Assembly (NCBI GenBank): GCA_009778535.1
Contig: WRJP01000053.1
Location: 1 to 11,011, forward strand
DNA length: 11,011 nt
Reading direction: 5' to 3'
From: Propionibacteriaceae bacterium
Lineage (GTDB): Bacteria > Actinomycetota > Actinomycetes > Propionibacteriales > Propionibacteriaceae
The translations under genes were made by a program, and so were the position numbers. This document shows positions 7,018-11,011 of the stretch, one piece after another (position 1 is the stretch's first letter; every line of letters begins with the position of its first letter). The notes below the pieces were generated by a model, which had not been told where the DNA came from, did not search any database, and saw nothing but the letters and a program-made list of their open reading frames with translations.

Positions 7018-7575
7018 ATGGGTTTATTCCGTCCTGAAGGCCCAAAGTCTGCGAAAGTGTACTGGGTCAGACGGTTGATTGTGCTGGCACCGCTGGCAAT
7101 TGCAGCGTGCATCTTGATCTGGGCATTCACATCAAGTGGTGATGAAAAACCACTAGTCCCAACCCCCACTCCGACTCCAACCCCCAGCCTGCAAGCCTGC
7201 AATCCGGCAACTATCGATCTTTCTGTAGCGGCACTCCAGAGCGTTAAAGCTGGTGCTGAAAAGACCTCATTCGCTATTTCGTTCACTAATACTTCCACAC
7301 AACGTTGTCTTGTTGACATAACTCCTGACAATTTTGAAGTAAAGATCATCAGCGGCAAAGACCAGATTTGGACAACTGCAACCTGCGCGCAATGGGTACC
7401 TGCCAGCAGCAACCCGATAACTGCAAACGAAAAATATGTGTGGAGTTTTGACTGGGAGCTGCGACGCTCCAACGGCTGCAAACTGGCGAGCGCAGAACTA
7501 AAACCAGGCACCTACCAAATCCTCATCAGTTGGCACACCGCCACCACTCGTAAAGCCTTCCAGATCGTCAAATAG
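7018..7575 (+). CDS. Membrane-anchored extracytoplasmic protein of unknown function
   Basis: A 185-residue bitopic protein. Residues 1-19 (MGLFRPEGPKSAKVYWVRR) are a basic cytoplasmic head, 20-37 a hydrophobic membrane segment (LIVLAPLAIAACILIWAF), and 42-56 a Pro-Thr linker (PTPTPTPTP) of a kind common between membrane anchor and extracellular domain in actinobacteria. The remainder (57-185) is a strand-rich domain with conserved-looking cysteines (C60, C100, C122, C154) that could form disulfides outside the cell. Wording such as FAISFTNTSTQRCLVDI and the terminal YQILISWHTATTRKAFQIV suggests an Ig-like, DUF4232-type fold, which is inference. No catalytic motif is seen. The ATG follows TACGCT by 6 nt without a ribosome binding site. 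radA follows in the same direction after 105 nt. Confidence 0.8.
   Translation: MGLFRPEGPKSAKVYWVRRLIVLAPLAIAACILIWAFTSSGDEKPLVPTPTPTPTPSLQACNPATIDLSVAALQSVKAGAEKTSFAISFTNTSTQRCLVDITPDNFEVKIISGKDQIWTTATCAQWVPASSNPITANEKYVWSFDWELRRSNGCKLASAELKPGTYQILISWHTATTRKAFQIVK
7159..7185 (+). repeat. Pro-Thr dipeptide repeat linker
   Basis: Alternating CCN and ACN codons encode about four and a half Pro-Thr units between the membrane segment and the outer domain of the protein at 7018-7575. Codons vary, so slippage is unlikely to be strong. Confidence 0.6.
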
Positions 7576-7667
7576 TCTCCTCTCCTCCAGGTTGCTGCCG
7601 GTCTTTACCGATGCATCTGCGGTTCAAGGGTGACGATACGATTCAAAGAACTGTCGGAGGCGATGTT

Positions 7668-7673
7668 TATAGT
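7668..7673 (+). promoter_or_regulatory. -10 hexamer for a leaderless radA transcript
   Basis: TATAGT ends 7 nt before the ATG at 7681, so transcription would begin at or within a base of the start codon. GGAGG at 7656-7660 is badly spaced for every nearby start: 2 nt before ATG 7663 and 20 nt before ATG 7681. A leaderless start at 7681 also fits the family N-terminus. No clear -35 element. Confidence 0.4.
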
Positions 7674-7680
7674 TTCTTGC

Positions 7681-9051
7681 ATGGGAAAGACGACGTTCAG
7701 ATGTGGCGAATGCGGCTGGACTAGCCTGCGCTGGGTAGGTCGTTGCGGGCAATGTCAAGCCTGGGGGTCTGTCAACGAGGTCGCAACATCGGCAGGAAAG
7801 TATTTTTCTGCAACCACAGCTGCCGTTCCTATCACCGAGATTGACCCTGATACTTCTCCAAGCATCAAGACAGGAATCGACGAACTCGACAGAGTGTTGG
7901 GATCAGGTATCACCCCTGGTGGGGTTTATCTGCTCGCAGGCGAACCAGGAATCGGCAAATCAACGCTGCTGTTGGAGATCGCATATCTTTGGGCAGCCGC
8001 CGAGCGTAAAACCCTATATATCAGCGCAGAAGAATCAGCTGCTCAAGTCAGACGGCGCGCGACGCGAATTGGTGCAGTGACACCGCAGCTTTTTCTGGCT
8101 AGCGAAACGTCACTTGACGCAGTATTGGCGCACGTTGAGGAGCAATCACCTAGTTTGCTGGTTTTGGATTCGGTACAAACTGTCGTCGTTCCTAGCGGCG
8201 ATGGAGTGCCCGGCGGAGTTAGTCAAGTGAAAGAGATCACCCAACAGTTGTCGCTGGCAGCCAGGCGCCGCGATATGGCAGTGCTCTTGGTCGGGCATGT
8301 GACCAAGGATGGAATAGTTGCTGGGCCGCGAACCCTTGAACATCTAGTTGATGTGGTGCTTTCCTTCGAGGGTGATAGTCACAACGATCTGCGTGTGATA
8401 CGGGCAATCAAGAATCGTTTCGGGTCTGCGGGCGAGGTGGGTTGTTTCACGATGACCGAAACTGGAATCGCACAGGTCAAAGACCCTTCCGGTTTATTTG
8501 TATCAAACTCGGCTGAGCCGAGCTGTGGCTCCTGCCTCACAGTGAGCATGGAAGGCAGGCGCGGCATACTGACCGAAATTCAAGCATTGGTCGTTGGAAG
8601 CGCAGCCATGAATCCCAAACGCATCGCAAATGGCGTTGAATCGGGAAGGTTAGCCATGCTCTTGGCAGTGCTTTCACGGCGAGCAAGGCTGAAAGTACTC
8701 AACAAAGAGGTTTACGTCTCCACCGTTGGCGGAGCAAAAACCTCCGATCCGGCTGCTGACTTGGCCATAGCGCTGGCACTGGCATCAGCGGCCACAGATG
8801 TGGCTTTCCCAACTCCGCTCGTCGGTCTGGGCGAAGTTGGGCTTTCAGGAGAAATCCGACCCGTGCCGCAACTACAGCGACGATTAAGCGAAGCAGCTAG
8901 GTTCGGAACCAAGCAGGCGCTCGTACCAGTTGGAACCAACGCCAAAGTCACAGGAATGGAGGTGATAGAAGTCGCAACGCTTTCAAATGCACTTACGATT
9001 TTGGGGCTGAGCAGCAAACCCAAACTCACGGTAGTGGCAGCATCGGCTTAG
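7681..9051 (+). CDS. radA: DNA repair protein RadA (Sms), RecA-like branch-migration ATPase
   Basis: RadA helps RecA-driven recombination by extending and processing joint molecules. Domains in order: a C4 zinc finger (C8, C11, C22, C25 in FRCGECGWT...RCGQC), a RecA-like ATPase with Walker A GEPGIGKST (87-95) and Walker B LLVLDSVQT (159-167), the RadA signature KNRFG (244-248), and a C-terminal Lon-protease-like domain (about 285-456, with DPAADLAIALALASA), which in this family is a scaffold and not a working protease. I chose the ATG at 7681 because the protein then begins MGKTTFRCGECGW like other RadA proteins and is 456 residues, the family norm. In-frame starts at 7663 (ATG) and 7630 (GTG) would add 6 or 17 residues of non-family sequence. 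It ends 13 nt from the convergent asd stop. Confidence 0.95.
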   Translation: MGKTTFRCGECGWTSLRWVGRCGQCQAWGSVNEVATSAGKYFSATTAAVPITEIDPDTSPSIKTGIDELDRVLGSGITPGGVYLLAGEPGIGKSTLLLEIAYLWAAAERKTLYISAEESAAQVRRRATRIGAVTPQLFLASETSLDAVLAHVEEQSPSLLVLDSVQTVVVPSGDGVPGGVSQVKEITQQLSLAARRRDMAVLLVGHVTKDGIVAGPRTLEHLVDVVLSFEGDSHNDLRVIRAIKNRFGSAGEVGCFTMTETGIAQVKDPSGLFVSNSAEPSCGSCLTVSMEGRRGILTEIQALVVGSAAMNPKRIANGVESGRLAMLLAVLSRRARLKVLNKEVYVSTVGGAKTSDPAADLAIALALASAATDVAFPTPLVGLGEVGLSGEIRPVPQLQRRLSEAARFGTKQALVPVGTNAKVTGMEVIEVATLSNALTILGLSSKPKLTVVAASA

Positions 9052-9064
9052 TCCGCGCAAGTTG

Positions 9065-10081
9065 CTAAACGAAAAGCTCGGCGATCTGGATGGCATTGAG
9101 GGCAGCCCCCTTGCGAAGGTTGTCAGCGCTACAGAAGAAGGCTAGGCCGCGTCCATCTGGTACTGACTGATCGACACGAATCCTGCCGACAAAGGTCGGG
9201 TCTTTCCCAGCACTGAGTCGTGGATTAGGTATATCTTCCAGCACCACCCCAGGGGCATCACTCAAGATTGCTTCAGCGGTTTGCGGACTCAAGGGGTTTG
9301 CGAATTCGGCATTCACGGCCAACGAATGTCCAGTGAACACTGGAACACGAACACAGGTGCCGGCAACAGCTAAATCTGGAATGTGCAAAATCTTGCGTGA
9401 TTCGTTGCGCAGTTTTTGTTCCTCGTCAGTTTCGCCGCTGCCATCGTCAACTAGCTTCCCAGCCAACGGCACGACGTTGAAAGCTATTGGACGCAGATAG
9501 GGGCTTGGGTCAGCAACCGAGTCAGTCGCACCATCAAGAGCGAGAACGGCAGGTTCATCAGTGGCGCGAGTCTGGTCAGCTAATGCCTGCACTCCAGCAA
9601 CTCCGGAACCAGAAACCGCTTGGTAGGTAGCCACGACGAGTTTGCGTAAATTGGCGTGTACGTGAAGTGGTTTGAGAATTGGCATTGCAGCCATCGTGGT
9701 GCAGTTTGGATTCGCAATGATTCCTTTGGGAGCGGTTTTTGCGTCTTCGGGGTTGACTTCACTCACCACCAACGGAACATCGGGGTCGCTGCGCCAAGCC
9801 GAGGAGTTGTCGATGACCCTTGCGCCTGCGGCAGCAACCCTTGGTGCCCATTCGCGTGATGTGCTGGCGCCAGCAGAAAACAATGCAATGTCGATTCCGG
9901 AAAAATCTGCATTGGCAATGTCTTCGACAACTATGCTGCGTCCCTCCCAGTCAAGAGACTTCCCAGCTGACCGAAATGACGCAAAATAGCGAATCTCGTC
10001 AACTGGAAACTGTCTTTGCGCCAGTAGCGTACGCATAACTGACCCAACTTGGCCGGTGGCTCCAAATATCCCAACACGCAT
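9065..10081 (-). CDS. asd: Aspartate-semialdehyde dehydrogenase
   Basis: NADPH-dependent reduction of aspartyl phosphate to aspartate semialdehyde, feeding lysine/diaminopimelate, threonine, methionine and isoleucine synthesis. Evidence: N-terminal nucleotide-binding loop GATGQVG (7-13), SSAWR (93-97), the catalytic cysteine C127 in NPNCTTM, YQAVSGSG (153-160) with Q154, a substrate-side Glu/Lys segment EEQK (220-223), and R245/H252 in CVRVPVFTGHS. At 338 residues it is standard for the bacterial type. The ATG at 10081 has only a weak, distant AGG, but TATTCT lies 6 nt upstream, suggesting an internal leaderless promoter. It follows the CPBP gene by 31 nt and could also be read from that transcript. 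lysC, its usual partner in actinobacteria, is not in the window. Confidence 0.95.
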   Translation of the reverse strand: MRVGIFGATGQVGSVMRTLLAQRQFPVDEIRYFASFRSAGKSLDWEGRSIVVEDIANADFSGIDIALFSAGASTSREWAPRVAAAGARVIDNSSAWRSDPDVPLVVSEVNPEDAKTAPKGIIANPNCTTMAAMPILKPLHVHANLRKLVVATYQAVSGSGVAGVQALADQTRATDEPAVLALDGATDSVADPSPYLRPIAFNVVPLAGKLVDDGSGETDEEQKLRNESRKILHIPDLAVAGTCVRVPVFTGHSLAVNAEFANPLSPQTAEAILSDAPGVVLEDIPNPRLSAGKDPTFVGRIRVDQSVPDGRGLAFFCSADNLRKGAALNAIQIAELFV

Positions 10082-10087
10082 ATGTCA

Positions 10088-10093
10088 AGAATA
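10088..10093 (-). promoter_or_regulatory. -10 hexamer for a leaderless asd transcript
   Basis: On the minus strand TATTCT is followed by 6 nt and then the asd ATG. There is no well-placed ribosome binding site. It sits in the 31-nt gap after the CPBP gene, so asd may have its own start in addition to read-through. The -35 region is poor. Confidence 0.35.
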
Positions 10094-10112
10094 CCTGGCA
10101 AGAGCACTCGCC

Positions 10113-10880
10113 TTAAAACCAATCCGTCAATCCAGCCAATAGTGAATACCCCACAAACGCAAAGATGTCCAGCATGGTATGGGCAACGACGAGCGGCCCG
10201 ACTCGTCGGGTTTTCAAGAAGATGATTCCAAAGAGCAAACCCATAGCAATATTTCCCACAAAACCGCCAAAACCTTGGTACAGATGGTAACTGCCGCGTA
10301 TCAGGGCGCTTACGAATACGAAGGCATACGGTCTCCAGTTCAGTTCAGCGCTCTTAACGAAGAAGAAGCCGATCATGATGACTTCCTCCAAGATTCCATT
10401 CATTGCTGCTGCCATGATCAATACTGGTACCGTCCACCAATTCGAGGCTAGGTTCGCTGGTGCCACATTCGTGTTAAGTCCAAGCTCGCGAGCCGCAAAA
10501 TACAACGCTAGCCCTGGGATTCCGACCCCTGCTGTTATGGCTAAACCAGCAAGCAGATCGAATACAGGACGCTTGAAATCAAAGCCAATCTGTTGTGAGG
10601 AAAGCCGCAGAAAATATAAAGCCAAGAGCACTGGAACAAGCGGAAAGATGATGTGTGCGAGCTGGTATGACAGGTCAAGCCAAGGCCGATCTGGAGTGGC
10701 AGATTGGTTAATCGAAGTCGTCTGCTGATTCAGCGGGATTTCAACAGTCAATCGGTTGATGATCTGCAAGATTGAATAAACCGCTGACTGTCCCAGCGAT
10801 AAACCTAAAACCAACAGCAATTCCCACCCTGGAAGCCTGCGTTCGGTAGCCGAAGGTGTAACTTCTAAATCCGTTGCCAT
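10113..10880 (-). CDS. CPBP-family (CAAX protease/Abi-like) intramembrane protease homologue
   Basis: A polytopic membrane protein of 255 residues with about seven hydrophobic segments (near 20-40, 72-91, 106-128, 150-173, 184-198, 209-222, 230-248). It carries CPBP metal-site signatures: paired glutamates E165-E166 (GILEEVIMIGFF), H199 in RGSYHLYQG, N210 in VGNIAMGLLFG, and H234/D238 in VAHTMLDIF. The usual EExxxR arginine is replaced (EEVIMI), while the SYHLYQG block is, from memory, frequent in an actinobacterial subgroup. Activity is probable but not certain; substrates are unknown, and family members process prenylated or peptide substrates or act in bacteriocin immunity. A strong GGGGAGGAA (plus coordinates 10886-10894) precedes the ATG, which lies 1 nt after the stop of the upstream gene, implying coupled translation. 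asd follows. Confidence 0.85.
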   Translation of the reverse strand: MATDLEVTPSATERRLPGWELLLVLGLSLGQSAVYSILQIINRLTVEIPLNQQTTSINQSATPDRPWLDLSYQLAHIIFPLVPVLLALYFLRLSSQQIGFDFKRPVFDLLAGLAITAGVGIPGLALYFAARELGLNTNVAPANLASNWWTVPVLIMAAAMNGILEEVIMIGFFFVKSAELNWRPYAFVFVSALIRGSYHLYQGFGGFVGNIAMGLLFGIIFLKTRRVGPLVVAHTMLDIFAFVGYSLLAGLTDWF

Positions 10881-10881
10881 G

Positions 10882-11010
10882 TCAGTTCCTCCCCAGATGT
10901 TTTCGGGTAAATGTCAGACATTGGGCTAGTTGCGCTTCGCGTTCAACTCGGTTCGCAGCATCTCGCAGTTGCACTTCGACGACAATATTTCCGGCAAAAC
11001 CTGATTTGCC
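10882..11010 (-). CDS. 3' end of an unidentified gene, cut by the right window edge
   Basis: Reading leftward from the window edge, a frame stays open for 42 codons and stops at TGA (10882-10884). The peptide begins GKSGFAGNIVVEVQLRDAAN and continues with a charged, helix-prone tail (VEREAQLAQCLTFTRKHLGRN). The stop lies 1 nt before the CPBP ATG, and the CPBP ribosome binding site is inside this frame, which is the layout expected of consecutive genes in one operon and the main reason to call it. I do not recognise the family from this fragment. Confidence 0.5.
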   Translation of the reverse strand, partial: GKSGFAGNIVVEVQLRDAANRVEREAQLAQCLTFTRKHLGRN

Positions 11011-11011
11011 T

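Noticed and set aside
6752..7045. Short frames on both strands (6752-6994 plus, 6809-7045 minus) in the alr upstream gap
   Set aside because: They overlap each other and the neighbouring genes and lack ribosome binding sites, and neither translation resembles a protein family.
7159..7185. Periodic repeat considered as a DNA-level repeat or CRISPR-like unit
   Set aside because: It is in frame, encodes a Pro-Thr linker, and the codons vary as in a protein-level repeat.
7630..7680. Earlier in-frame starts for RadA at GTG 7630 or ATG 7663
   Set aside because: They add residues not found in RadA N-termini; the zinc finger normally begins a few residues after the start, as it does from ATG 7681. 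GGAGG is too close to 7663 and too far from 7681 to decide.
9052..9064. Terminator between the convergent radA and asd genes
   Set aside because: The 13-bp gap and the flanking codons show no hairpin with a T-run on either strand.

Overview
The window looks like chromosomal DNA of a moderate-GC actinobacterium. The pointers are an actinobacterial-type PcrA/UvrD helicase, the long SHMT form found in Actinobacteria and Chlamydia, a single-pass membrane protein with a cytoplasmic head (MGLFRPEGPK...YWVRR) of a kind I associate with actinobacteria, and several start codons placed 6-9 nt after a TANNNT hexamer, as in leaderless actinobacterial mRNAs. A low-to-mid GC Actinomycetales lineage (Actinomycetaceae-like) is my guess; the window cannot fix the genus.

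Region 1 (1-1662, + strand) is the accessory part and the most interesting one. It is visibly AT-richer than the rest and holds a chain of short genes that read as the 3' debris of a polymorphic-toxin locus. In order: the end of a probable immunity-like ORF (to 287); an orphan toxin-tip domain with no N-terminal delivery region, started by TTG in a 4-nt TTGA overlap (284-526); a probable cognate immunity gene in a 4-nt ATGA overlap (523-954); a short remnant of a second toxin tail ending in ...FAVPR-stop (about 938-1000); and a composite immunity-like gene again in ATGA overlap (997-1662), whose C-terminal third resembles MafI-type immunity proteins. The intact toxin gene, if present, would lie left of position 1.

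Region 2 (1740-9051) is housekeeping: pcrA (-), glyA (+, divergent from pcrA), alr (-, convergent with glyA and overlapping its 3' end by 22 bp), a membrane-anchored protein of unknown function (+) and radA (+). PcrA and RadA serve DNA repair and recombination. GlyA and Alr are PLP enzymes of one-carbon and D-alanine metabolism.

Region 3 (9065-11011, - strand) is a compact minus-strand series: the 3' end of an unidentified gene (right edge to 10882), a CPBP-family membrane protease homologue starting 1 nt after it, and asd, 31 nt further on. Asd makes aspartate semialdehyde for the lysine/DAP/threonine/methionine branches, so with Alr the window carries two suppliers of peptidoglycan precursors. 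No rRNA, tRNA, CRISPR array, insertion sequence or replication origin was seen.
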